The position numbers and the translations under genes are program-made. The notes beneath the pieces were generated by a model. The model saw nothing but the letters and a program-made list of their open reading frames with translations, was not told where the DNA came from and searched no databases. From Heterocephalus glaber (taxonomy: Eukaryota; Chordata; Mammalia; Rodentia; Bathyergidae), in the NCBI RefSeq assembly GCF_000247695.1, contig NW_004624752.1, forward strand, positions 450,831 through 514,830: a stretch of 64,000 bases of DNA. Direction: 5' to 3'. Of the stretch, positions 22,380 to 34,198 are shown one piece after another. Numbering within the stretch: position 1 is the stretch's first letter; each line of letters opens with the position of its first letter.

Positions 22380-22704
22380 GGTGCCCAGACCCCGGGGGCT
22401 GGGGACAGAGGTGAGGCCGGAAGGTCGCTGCCAGGCGCAAAGTCCCGAGGTCGCAGCGAGCGCCAGTGGCTGCTGGGCGCTGGGGAGCGGGGAGCGGCAG
22501 AGCCGGCCCCGCCCTCCGCCTCCCCCCGCCCATCCCCCCCCCAGCTCCCCGCTTCCCTCCTCCCGGCGGGGGCGGGGCCGGCGGCTCCCGCGCTCCGGCC
22601 CCTCCTCGGCCACACAAAGGCCTGTCTCCATGGCAGCCGCGCGGCCCGGAGCGCAGCGCCGAGCGCGGCCCGGGCGCCATCGAGCCTTGGCGGCGGACGT
22701 GCAG
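22380..22704 (+). promoter_or_regulatory. PLXNB2 CpG-island promoter and likely noncoding first exon
   Basis: A dense CpG island with GC-box-like ggggcggggcc runs from about 22380 to 22950. A noncoding leader exon probably ends at 22704, where gacgtgcag meets a GTACCG donor. The first coding exon is far downstream and begins with an acceptor at 35469, so a spliced leader is required. The transcription start is not determined. Confidence 0.6.
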
Positions 22705-25585
22705 GTACCGCGGGACCGGGGCCTTGGGAGCGGCGCGAGGCCCGGGCTGCGACGAGGTTACTGCGTCCGCACGTCTGGGTGGAGAGCGAGGCCTGGGGGA
22801 CTGGAGGTCAGGGACCCTGGGGGCCGGGTGCAGGCGGGGCTCTGCCTGGTCTCGGGGCTCCCAGCCGCCCTCCCGCGGGGGCGTCGTCCGTGCTGGGCCA
22901 GCGCGCAGCCGCTGGCGCCGGGGCTTTCCTGGGGCCTCGCCGGCCGCGCAGTCCCAGTACCGGGTGTGGGGAACCGGGGCGCAGAGGATCTGCTCCTCGC
23001 CGGTAGACAGCCCATCTCCCGCAGGTGTAGTCGAGACTCCGCGTGTATTTGTGGGTGCCTGGGACCTGGTGAGTCTTAGCCTTGGGGCGATCGTGCTGCC
23101 CACCTGCTGGTCCTTCTCCTCCCTAGGCTTTGCTGAGCCCTCACAATGAGGCCCTTAGCCACTACTGTGGTCAAGCTTTTGGACCGATTTGAGGGGTCCT
23201 GTGTCCCGTTGAGGGGTCTCTGAGCTCAAGAGCCCTGGAGCTCTCTGCCACGTCACTGAACTCTTCTTCCCAGCCTCCTAGAAAGGGAAGGACGGGGTCT
23301 GTCTGTGGTCACCACGGTGGTGTGGAGGTCAAGGCTGAGGGTGAAGCCAGGCCCCAAAGCCGGGAAACTTCTGGGCTCCTTGGGCCCACGCCTGCCCTGG
23401 GAGCCCCTGTTAATGTCTAACTTCAGCCTCCATGCTGAGGGCTTTAAAACTAAGCTTCCTCCCACACACACACACCGTGAGCGGGCATCAGGGCTGCCCA
23501 GCGCTGGGGTGCTCAGCCAGCCCCCATGCCCAGATGCTGCCTTGGTCCTGGTCTGAGGCACAGCCCCTAGAAAGGTAGGGTCCGCGTAGGAGTGTTTGCT
23601 GTGATGAGCCAGCTACTAGTGTGTTGCACAGAAATTGCTAGAGAAGACGGAGAGCAAGCAGTGGGCTGGGCAGGTCCAAGACCCCCACCCTTGTCAAACC
23701 ACCGTGAAGGAGGCCTGAGATCTGGCCAGGGGTTCCTTCCCCAGAAGCAGAGAAGTTACTGAGAAAAACAAGGGTTTGGAATGCAAGCCCCCCCTCCCCT
23801 GCGGGCTGCCTGCCAAGAAGGAATTACTTTGGATTATCCAGCCATGTCCAGCCACCCGAGAGGAGAGGGGTGGCCGAAGCCGTGGGAGAGGGATCCACTT
23901 CCGGGCCGTGGGTTGAGAGCCCCAGAAGGGAGGGACAGACAAGTCCAGGCAGCTCCACACCTCTCCTGCTGCTCAGACCGGTTGGCAGCAGAGGGGCCGG
24001 GAGATGTGTCACTGTTGGGTTGGGGAGGGCCCCAAGGCTCCCCGGTAGGCCATCCCTGGCCCTGGAGTCTCTGAGAGAGGCCATGGGGGCACGAGGCCCT
24101 CTGGACCGGCCCGGAGACCCCTTGTGGTCACCCTTGGATCCAGGATCAGGGACACCATGTGGGGCAGGTCACTCGCCCAGTCTCTGGTGTCTTTGGAGTT
24201 GAACTTCAGGCCCTCCTCTTGCTCTCTGATGGCTCCCTGACCAGCCACCCACTGAGGGACAGCCCAGGACTTGCCCAAGCGAACCTTAACCCCAGTGGGG
24301 AGATTGAAGCCAGAGAAAGTCCCTGGGAGGTGCCATCTGGAGTGCTGCTGGGGTTTGGTGGCTGCCCAGCTCCCTCTGAGGCCATGTGCCCAGCTGCCAG
24401 TGTGGATACTGCGCCTCGGGGACAGAGCCTCAGCTGAGACCAAGTGCAGGGAGCTCAGGGGCTTGGCCTCAGCCCAGGCCAGTGGAGTGGAAGAGATTGG
24501 ATTGGAAGGCATTCGAGTAGGCTGTCAGCCCGGGGAGGGGTCCATATGGCACCCCCTTAACCCATTCTGGGAACATCACCACGTCTTGTCCCCTGCCTAG
24601 TACCCACATCTTGGGGGCTGGCACTATTGGTCCCTCTGCAACACTGGGCAGAGGCAGGGGGCACTGGTGGAAGGGGCATCTGGCACCCTCCTAGGCTGGG
24701 CGAGAACTCGGAGGGCTGCCCTCATGCCAGTGGGCAGTGCTCACTTATGTCGCTCCCCAGTTCCTCCTTCCTCATCAGGCTTCCTGCCTTGTCCTTGAGG
24801 GTGCAGGGCTTAAGCTTTTCTTCCTTCTGGGCTTCTTGTGCCCTGAGTCTGTCTTGGTGAGGGCCAGGGAGAGGGAGGTGGGCTGATCCCGGGAGGCCTG
24901 TGGGCAGCCTGTGGAAGGGCTGAGGCCACCCACCCCAGCCTGGATTCCCCTTCCAGGGAAGTGGATTTGGGTTTGTAGGTGACTGGATAGGGGAGGGGGC
25001 AGGCAGTCCCTCCCCAGGGGCAGTGGCTATTTATGTTAAGGGTGGGGCTGAGGGTGGGGCAGGGCTGGGTCTCTGACTAATTATAGACTGAGAAGGGTAA
25101 GTCTGTGCTCCTAATTGAGTGGGGGCACTGGGTTCTGGAGGGCCGGGGCAGCAAACCTTTGAGCTTTTCTCATCTTTCCAGATCAAGTGTGGTTGGTTCC
25201 TCTGTTCTCTTCCCCTCCTGGGTTCCTCTTCCCCTGCCACAGGCTGCTGCTTCCCACCCCATCCTCCTTGCCTGTTTGCCTGCCCTGGGCTCCCCTCAGC
25301 CTTGGTGCAGCACCCAGCCCTCCCAGCCCTTCCCTGTTCTCCCTGCCTAGCATTTGCAGGGCTGGGTTGGGCCCCTGTGCCCTTCCTGTGGGATATTCGT
25401 TACTTTGCTTTGTGTGACAGTGACTGGATTCTGGCCCCAGACAGAATCCAGAAAGCCAGGCATGGTGGAGCAGGCTGCTTTAGGGATCTCTACAGGTCTG
25501 TCTACCCCTCAGTGACAGTGTTCCTGTGCAGGGCCCAAGCTGGTCCAAATCTAGAACTGGGGAGGGTCGTTTCCTGTCCTTGTTG

Positions 25586-25586
<1 letters not shown>

Positions 25587-25629
<43 letters not shown>
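25587..25629. repeat. (CA)n microsatellite
   Basis: A pure CA repeat of about 21 units in PLXNB2 intron 1. Confidence 0.97.
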
Positions 25630-25631
<2 letters not shown>

Positions 25632-26880
25632 AGAGCTCTGAGACTGGCCCACCTCTACCTCTTCCTAGGAGGCTGGTAGCCTTGCCTGAGCTGCCTGGGG
25701 GTCCCGTGGGCTGGGTGCTTAACTTGGACTGGAATCAATGTGGAGGTGGGGGCTGGGCCAGCCTTGGTGCCCACATCCCCTTTTCCTCAGCCTTCTGAGG
25801 ACTCTGGGCTTCTGAAAACAGCATTTCCCCATTCTGGTACCAGCTGAGTCCTGGCACAGGACCCCTTGAGGCACAGGCACAGCTCCACCCCCACCCTGTG
25901 TGCAGCCTGGCAGCTCTGCACCCTAGCTTTGGACCCTTCCTGTCCAGGTGCAGGGATATCACCTGGGCGGAGGCTGCCTTCAGCAAGAGGAAGAGGAAAA
26001 ACTCTGACCCTCGACTTTCAGGAGGCCACCTGTGTCAACACAGCACCCAGGGGCTTCTGTTCCCTCAGCCAGAATGACTCTGGCCACCTGACCCTGTGCA
26101 GGGCTGGGTCTCTTTCCAGGCAGCCTTCTCTGGTCTTCAGCCCTGGGCCAGTGTGCCACTTGTGTGGGACTGGTGGCTGTGTGGGACCTCTTGGACCCCC
26201 TGACCCCATGCTGGGTGCTGAAGGCTGAGGCAGATTCTGGGGGCCTTGCAGGCCATGGTGGTGGTAGGGGCTGTTCTGTGATTGGCACATGCCTACCTGA
26301 GACCTTGGAACCTAGCCAGTGCTGGGGTCTGAGGCCAGCCCGGCACAAGCGTGGCTCTGCTGTGGGGAGTCACGCTGTGGCACGAGGGTGGGGAATGGGG
26401 TAACTCGAACCTTGCATGGGACTAGGAGAGACGTTCAAGGACCAGTGGGCAGCAAGGGCCCTGTCATCCACCCCCACGCCCGTGTTTTCAGGGTTGGGGG
26501 CCTGCCACGGAGGAGAGTGAGGGCGAGGGACATGCTGAACCCAGCTCTACACCCTCTGCCTAGAACATGGCAGCCGCCAGAGACAGAGAAGAGGAATCCT
26601 GCTTGGGTCCACTGTCTGCCCCAGCCCACCCACCTGACCCTGTGCCATCCTTTCCAGCTCAGCTAGTGGAGAAGCTGTTTTGAGTTGAGCTGGGCAAGTT
26701 GAGGGGTAGGTCAGAGGGAGGGAGGGGCTCCATCCTGGCCTCTGATGTAGCCCAGATTAGGCGGTGGGACAGAGGGGCCTGCCCTCTGCACTCCACTTTG
26801 GCCTCGAGACTGATTTGAAGGACTGCAGTAAGGGACCTCAGGGGACCCAGGTGGCTGGGCCATGCTCCTGGGTGCAGACC

Positions 26881-26924
26881 CCTCTTCCTCCTCCTCCTCC
26901 TCCTCCTCCTCCTCCTCGGCCCAG
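26881..26924. repeat. (CTC)n trinucleotide repeat
   Basis: A run of CTC/TCC units, nearly perfect, in intron 1 of PLXNB2. Confidence 0.95.
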
Positions 26925-28358
26925 ATGCTCAGTGGCCCTGGCCAGGTCCTGGTTGTCCAAGCTCCCTGATGAACTGTGCAGGCAGCTTCCAGCTGAGCAG
27001 GAAGAAGGGGCTAGGCTCCATCGTGGGTTCATCATGGAGAGCCCAGCCACCTGCCTGCTCCCTTGCCTCTAGTCTGAGCTAGGCATTTCCTCATTGGAAA
27101 ACTCAGCTCCTCTGTCCTCCAGATCTGCATAACACCCACTAGGGTAGCGCTGTGTGCCCCCAGGCTCCTGGCTCAGCTTGGACAGGAGGAACGGGGCATC
27201 CCATTCCCCCTCTAGCCCAGCCTACCCACCTTTGCCCCTCGCCCCTGGCCCTGCCTTCCTCTTCACCCCTCTGGGCAACCTGAGATGACCTAGCACTGAC
27301 TCACCTGCCCACAGTGCCTCAGTCTAAGGATCTTCTTCAGGTTTGGTGTCCTGAGGACGGATTCTGGGACAAGCCTGCTGCTGGCGGGGCTCCTTGTCCT
27401 AGTTACAGACATGTGTGCCTGCACATGTGTGGTCATGTGAGCGGTGGCTGGCACCCAGGCCTGGCAAGGTGCCCTGAGTTAATTGTAGGGTTCCGCTGGA
27501 GGGGGGAGGCGGGGCTGGGGTGACCGCCGAGGCGCTGACAGGCTGACGAGGAGATTACAGGCCTTGATGGCTCCTCACTGGCTGGGGCCAAGGCTTGTCC
27601 ACCCCCATGCCCACCCCACCGCCCTCTGCTCACCAAATCCTGGAAGGGGGACTCTGGGTGGGTTGGGTCTGGGCCAGCTGCAGTCTCCATAGGACTCAGC
27701 TGCCCCTTGACAGCATCCAGCCAGCAGTGGGGAGAGCCCGGGAAGGGAGACAAACATCACAGCCAGCTCAGGGCTGGGAAGACGCAGGGCCTCTAGACCC
27801 TGACAGGAGTCCTCTGTGGCCAGCAGCTTCTATCCTGATTGTGTTTAGCCCACTGTTCCCTGGCAGTGGCAGCAGGACCCATTTGTGCCCTTCCTCATCT
27901 GGCCAAGTTTAAGGGTCCTCCACGGGTGTGGCAAGTCAATGAAGGGTGATAGACTGCAGAGCGTTGATTCTGGAGCTCTGCTGTGTGGGTCGAGAAAACA
28001 GAGGGTGGCTGAAGGGGCTCAGCCATATCCAGGCACCTTGGAAGGGGTGATCAGTGGGAGAGGTGGATCTGCAAGCCTGGTGTGTTCCAGGAGAGAGTCT
28101 CAGATGAGGAGCCCCACCTTCTGTTCCCAGGCCTGGAGGATCTGTGCTCTGGGCGTGCAGGGTGGGCTCTGCCCTGGGGTTGAGGGCCACACAGTTACTG
28201 GGGCACCCACACATACAGGGGCTTCCATTGGCACAGAGGGAGGGGGCAGGGCAGGTAACCTTGGGCTCTGCCAGGTGAGCTGTGAGCACCTGAAGACCAG
28301 GGATAGATGAAGAGACCCTGGGTATTGGTGGCCTCAGCTCTTAAAAGAGAGGTGGTCT

Positions 28359-28439
28359 ATGGCCTGGGATTTAGCTCAGTGGTTCCGCCGCCTGCCTTGC
28401 AAGGACCCGAGTTCGATCCCCGGTACCAAAAAAAAAAAA
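28359..28439 (+). repeat. ID-like SINE with 13-bp target-site duplication
   Basis: Well preserved body (cctgggatttagctcagtgg to gagttcgatccccggtacc) and an A-run. A few bases are missing after the anticodon-like part (cttgcaaggaccc). The flanks agagaggtggtct at 28346-28358 and 28447-28459 are identical, so it is among the younger insertions here. Confidence 0.9.
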
Positions 28440-30199
28440 GAGGGAGAGAGAGGTGGTCTGAAAGTCTGTAGGGGACATCAGATGGTAGGCGAGCTGGCCT
28501 GGGGGACATTGGGGGGCCAGGGTGACTTTTCATGCTAGACCCCTGCCTAGACTTTTTGGGGGGAGGTTGATGCAGGGGTCCACTGCAGGAGCCAGGTCTG
28601 ATGGGCAAAGGGCAGCTACACATACTCTACCTGGTAGGAACCTTGGCCTAGTCCTAAGGGAGCTCTCAATGCTGCTGCTGACGCAAGACCCAGGCTATGC
28701 CTCTGTGAGTCCCTGAGCCACACCCCTGCTCCCAGGTCGGGTTGCACCGGAAGAGCTTGGTCCTGGCCTGGGGAGTCTGGTGGGTGTTGCCACAGCTGAG
28801 ACCTGGGATCCCAGGGCTTCTGGAGGCCTGGGGCGGAGTTGTGCTTGGTTGGCTGGTGGCTGGGATCACCCTGGTGGGGCGGAGCTGTCCCCTGCCCCCT
28901 CCCGCCTCCTCAGCCCTGCAACCTCGGTAATGGCGGGTTGTGTGCTTGCTGTGCCTGGCACCAGGTGAGCGTCCCCAGGGAAGGCTCCCTTGTGCACGTG
29001 ACTGGCCGCTGTTGTCATTGTTACCCTTGGTCAGGCTCCCACCTGCCCGTTGTCTGGTGAGCTGGTGCCAGGAGCCAGGGTCCATGTGTTTCCTCCCTCC
29101 AAGAGTGGCCCCGTGGTGCTCTGGGGTGGCCCGGTACACGGCTGGTCGGTCTCTGGGGGTGTGTGGAGGGGATTGTCTGCCGCTGGGTCTGCCTGGGAAG
29201 GGATGGGGCTGGGCCCTCAACCAGGTCTGATCTCTGGCCTCCTTTGGGCCCAGCCTACCTGGCCCTGTCTGTCCAGGACCACTGCACCCTGCTGAATGGC
29301 GCCGGTGACTAGGGTCTGTGCAAACGCTGCGACCCCTCCCTCACTCTTGTTTTGAAAACAGCGAAGGCTCAGATTTGCCTGCGCCCTGGCTGTTTTGTTT
29401 CTCCTGATTTGTTTAACGCTCCGGCTAATTGCAGATTTGCATGTTCGTCGCAGGCCGAGGCCCCGCCTCCTGGCCGCCAGCTGCGGTGGGGGAGGGGAGG
29501 ACTGTGTCTTGGTGGCCCCAGTCCCATGGCCACTTGGACCCCGCTGCTGCAGGCTACCTTAGGGCGGTGGCACCCACCCTCCCCAGCAAGCTCTCCGCCC
29601 AAGCCCCCAGTCATGAAGTTACACAGCGCTACCCCATCGGTTAGGGAGGAGGAGGGCAGTACCTGTGCCCACTGGGCCTAACCAAGGCAAGAATCCTCTT
29701 CTTTCTCCATCTGCTGTGCCTGGACCCCCACCTGGCCCCTCCCTGGTTCCCTTTCTGCCCACAGCCCGCTGGCTGGGTGGGTAATCCTGACTGCTCTGCT
29801 CGGGTTTGATTTGAGCACTAAGAAATCGCCCCGTCTGTATTTGCTTGAAGATGCAGGGAAAGACCCCCGGTTCTACCCTAGAGCCTCCCAGGAGGTGCCC
29901 TCTGGATCCAGTGCTGGCCCATGGGGTCTATCTGGATAGGGACCCTCTTCCTCATCTGCTTCTTGTCCCTCTCACTGGGAGTTCAGGCCGGGAGAAGACA
30001 CTCCTTGTCAGGTTGGAAGTCTGGTAGCTGGCGTGGGGCCCACGTGCTGTCAACCCTCTGGGCCATGTCCCTGTCCAGACCTTGTCCTCAGAGGGCGCCC
30101 AGTGACCATCACAGCGGAGAAGTGGTTTTTCCACGGAACTGGTTAGGGATGGTACCTGGGGTTCTGAAGAGTGGGTAGAGGTTTTTCAGCTTCCCTTTA

Positions 30200-30320
30200 C
30201 TAGGTGTTCATTACCCCTAAGCCGCATGTGGAGAAACTGAGGTCCAAAGCTGCTTGGTAATAGCCAAGGCCAGGCATGATCCGGCTAGAAAGTGGTAAGG
30301 CTGGGTTTGAACCCAACAAT
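30200..30320 (-). repeat. MIR-like SINE fragment
   Basis: Reverse-strand MIR wording: gagaaactgaggtccaaagc and gctgggtttgaaccca. Confidence 0.6.
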
Positions 30321-31312
30321 GTGGCTGCCGAGGCTGGCCTGGGTGAGCAATGCTGTCCTGAGGCCGCAGCCACCTCCTGCCAGTCTCATGGGGGGGGGGT
30401 AGGGAGGCCAGGGGGCGGAGCCTGGTAATGGGGAAGGAGGGAGTTCAAAGGGCCAACTGGAAAGGGCAGGAGAGGTCCTAGTTTTGTTAGAGAGGAACAA
30501 GCCCTGGCCTTTCCCCCACAAGGACAGCAGAAGGGGCCAGGGGCCAGGGATGGGACAGCAGGTGGCCAGCCGCACTTGCCTTCAGGAGAGTGTGGGTGGT
30601 GGCCCTGCTTGGTCTGCGGACTACTCTCTTGGCGGGAGTGTGGGCTCAGGGTGAGGCTCTTCCCTCACAGCTGTGAAGGGCTTGAGTCTGTGTGCACCAG
30701 GTTCTAAGTGACCTCTGCCGGCAGCAGCCCGGAGGCCAGGCGGGTCCCTGCATTCTCATGGGGCTGCTTCTCCACAGGCTCGATGCTGCCCTGTGGTTTG
30801 GCTGCTGTGTTTTAGAGGAGCAGCCCAAGAACTTCTTTTACAAAGGCTGTCTTGAGTGTTAGAGCCAAAGGACACCCTATCCTTTGTGCTGCAGCCCCTT
30901 AACCAGGTTAACTCTTCTCTGCTCACTGAGGAGCTGAGGAGACTGCAAAGCAGTGTGATGCCCACCCCCTGCCCAGCTGGCCCCTACTGGTCTCCTTGGA
31001 CTCAGTGTGGGTGCAGCCTGGGTCCTACAGTATGGAATGTCGGGGAGTGTGCGCAAGGCCTGGCTGGGTTCCCCGTGCCACAGCCTCCCTCACAGCTCTG
31101 TGGGTTAACATGCAGTTTTCCGGATGTCTTCTGGGGTGACACTAGGGATTGCCAGTTTCTCTTTGCAGTCGCCATGCTGCTCCCTGAGAACCACCCCTGG
31201 TCTGTGAGGCCCTGTGGACAGAAGTGGATGGGTCCCAGAGTAAGGATACAACCAGAGTGAGAGGATACAAGCTGCATTGCTGAGTGCTACAGTGTATCAC
31301 TCTCGGCCTTTT

Positions 31313-31445
31313 CTTGAATGAATTCATTTAGGCCTTGCAAGCCCCTGGGAGTAGCATTCCTGGTTCCATTTCACAGTTGGGGAAATGAGGCACAGAAAAG
31401 TGAAGTGATCAGGCAAGGTCGCACAGCTAGCAAGTAGGATCGGTG
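31313..31445 (-). repeat. MIR SINE
   Basis: Reverse-strand MIR: ccatttcacagttggggaaa, gaggcacagaaaagtgaagt and ggtcgcacagctagcaag. Confidence 0.8.
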
Positions 31446-32021
31446 GTCATGGGTATGCATGTGTTTAGAAAGCAATCATTGCAGACAGTGTGATACATAG
31501 ACCTAGTTTAAGACAGCAAACCAAACCGATAATAGATTTATAAGCTGTCTGTGAGCAGAGGAGAGAGGAGTGTGAAAGACCCCTGTTCTGGAAAGGCCAA
31601 GTGAATGTGCCTGCCTTAGAGCCATGCCGGAGGCCTGGAGGTATCTGGAGGCAGGTGGGGGTCCCTTGGGAGCCCGGGACCAGGTGGAGGCCAGTAGCCT
31701 TCAGGTGTGACACAGTCTCTTTGCCTCCTAGAAAACCTCGATGCACGCCCGGAGCAGAGAGTGAACTGGATGCTGGAATCTCGGTGAGTAGCATGGGGGG
31801 CTGCAAGCTGCTGTTGTGATGTGCTTGAGGCTCTTTCTGGGTCCCTCGGCCTGAATGGATGGACAGATGGGGGTTGCTGAACTCCTGTGTCCTGATCTGT
31901 GAGGCCAGGTCTGTGCAGATGGGCTGGGTGCTGGCACTGGGTTCTGCAACACTGGAGCTGGGAATGTTGGGTGGAGGCAGGGGCAGGGCACCATCCACAT
32001 GCTGGCCGCTGGCAGAAGGCT

Positions 32022-32101
32022 AGGTTTTTGTTTTTGGTTTTTTGGTACTGGGGATCAAACTCGGCAAGTGGCAGAATCACTGAGCTAAATCCCTGGCTCT
32101 T
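32022..32101 (-). repeat. ID-like SINE, with an internal deletion
   Basis: A T-rich tail, ggtactggggatcaaactcg and a reversed head (gagctaaatccctggctc). The middle is shortened by a dozen or so bases. Confidence 0.75.
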
Positions 32102-33714
32102 GGTTTGTGTGGCTTCTTGGAAATGAACCTCCAGACTCTGGTCAGGAAGAGGGCAGCTGGGCCCCAAGGAAATCCCCACTGGCCCATCATCAGCAGGGGT
32201 CCCTGCCGAGTTCAAAACAGGAAGCCCTTCTACCGCCTCCATTCCAGGAACACTGGGCAGGAAGCTTAGCTGGCTGTGCCTGGCGCCTCTCACACCGCCA
32301 GCCAGCCTGGCTGCTGGGCTCTTAGCCACCAGATGGGTGCCCTTTTGCTCCCTGGCCCGGCCTGGAAGTCACCTGTGACCTTGTTTGTCCATGAAGCAGA
32401 AAGGCGCTGCCTCCCGTGGAGGTGACCCTGTCCTTCCTGCCACCCCTGAAGGCTTGGGATTCGGGCCTCGCTCTGCCCACCTTGGGGGTGCTGAGGAAGA
32501 CCCTGCCTGTGTCTGTCACTGCGAGGATCCACTTGTTTTCCCGACCTCCTGCCTCCTACGTAGGTGGTTTTTGTTGAACACCTGACATTAGTCAGAGGGG
32601 AGGGAGCCACCTTTGTCATCCGTCCCTGGTCCTGTAGGTCATATCTCCTGGGTGTGAGCTGGCAGCCAGGAAAGCAGGTAGCTGGGAGCACACTGGGCTC
32701 TGCTTTTGTGCAGAGAGTGCCTAAGGGGACCCCACTTAGCTCTAGGTTCAAGTCCCAGCCTCATGGTGTTGGGGACACACTGGAAGAGTGGGTGTGGAGG
32801 AGGCTTGGGCCGCCTGCTCTTGCCTTGCGGAGGAGGAGCTGCTCTCTTCCCCCGCCCCATCCCACCCCCGCCAGCTGGAACATTCCTTTCATTCCGAGGC
32901 TGTCCCGCAGAGCTGGAGCCAAGCTGGAGCCAGGCGCTTGGGTGAGCGGCGTGCCTAGCCGGGAGGGCTGGCCTGGGGTACACCGGCTGAGGGACTTGGG
33001 ATGGCTGAGGGCAGGACGTGCCGCCAAGAGAGGCACTGGCTCTGAGCAGAGACGGGAAACACCTCCGTCTGCCCGACCTCCCCCTGCACAGGCAGCAGAG
33101 TTGGAGAGGATGACTCTTAGGCCTCCGAGGGCTGGTGGAGTCTTCCTGTCTCTGATGGAAGGCAGTATCTTCTAGCCTGGTCGCTGTATCTCAGGTTAGG
33201 GCTGGGGGCACCTGCCCCTTCTGGCACTGCCCATCCTCCCTGCTGCCTCCTCTGAGCTGTCAGGGACTCCAGGTCCTGTCCGGCACTGGCTCTGGATCTC
33301 CTCTGGCTGGGCAGGCGCTGAGCCCTGTCTACCTGACTGCAGAAGCAGGACTGCCTGGCAGAGGTGGCCAGCCAAGCCCACACTCTCCTGCGGAGGCCAA
33401 GGTGGGCAGGGTTTTTGATGGCTGCTTGCTTGTTCCTTGGTTACATTTCCCAAGAGGGTTAAAGAGGCTGATGGCGGTCAGAACAGAGGTGCAGGGTGGA
33501 CCTGGAGAGGGCACCATGGGCCTAAGCATAGGCTTGGAGGGAGACTCCGATAGGAGATGCAGGTGCATGAGAAAAAGCCAGCCAGGTGGAGCAAGCTCAG
33601 CACCTGCCTTAGCCAAGAGCAAAGCGGTCTCCCTTCTGTTTTCTGGAGGAGATGGGTAGAGCTGGGGGTAACAGAGAGGGGAATATGTTGGTCACAGACA
33701 GGTTGGTACCCCAG

Positions 33715-33860
33715 CCTGACCCGTGCCATTCAGGCAGCCTTAAGCAAGTCTCTTCTCCGTGTGCCTCAGTTTCTTCATCTGAGAAATGGGCCAATAATAG
33801 TGACGCCTTCCCAGGACTGCTGTGTTTTAAAAGCAGAAAGTCTGTGACAAGCACTCCATT
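33715..33860 (+). repeat. MIR SINE
   Basis: Forward MIR: gcaagtctcttctccgtgtg, cctcagtttcttcatctgag, aaatgggccaataatagtga. Confidence 0.8.
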
Positions 33861-34007
33861 CAGACTCCAGCCTGCACCATATCCCACAGTGGCAACTGGT
33901 GCACTAGGTCACCAGTCATCTGCCTATAGGTACGCACTGCAGCCCCTGTCACTGGGATATGTGACATGGAAGTTGTTTCTGATGTCTGAGTCTGATGGCT
34001 TTATTTT

Positions 34008-34198
34008 TTCATTGCTGCAGTATCGAGGATTGAACTGAGGGCTTTCGCAGTGAACTACATCCCCAGGCCTTTTTCACCTTCTTATGTTGAGACAGGGTCT
34101 CACTGAGTCACTGAGTTGCCCAGGCCGGGCTGGAACTTGTGATCCTCCTGCCTCAGCCTCCCGAGTGCTGGGATTCCACGTGTATTCCACCACACCCA
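34008..34198 (-). repeat. ID-like remnant followed by a B1-like SINE
   Basis: A diverged reversed ID-like part (gtatcgaggattgaactgag) at about 34008-34072 is followed by a clear reverse-strand B1 (gagacagggtctcactgagt to caccacacccagc) at about 34081-34198. Confidence 0.7.

Noticed and set aside
22282..23149. Several open frames of 140-273 codons on both strands at the PLXNB2 CpG island
   Set aside because: CpG islands lack stop codons by composition. The frames are rich in Arg, Pro, Gly and Ala, overlap each other in different frames and match no family.
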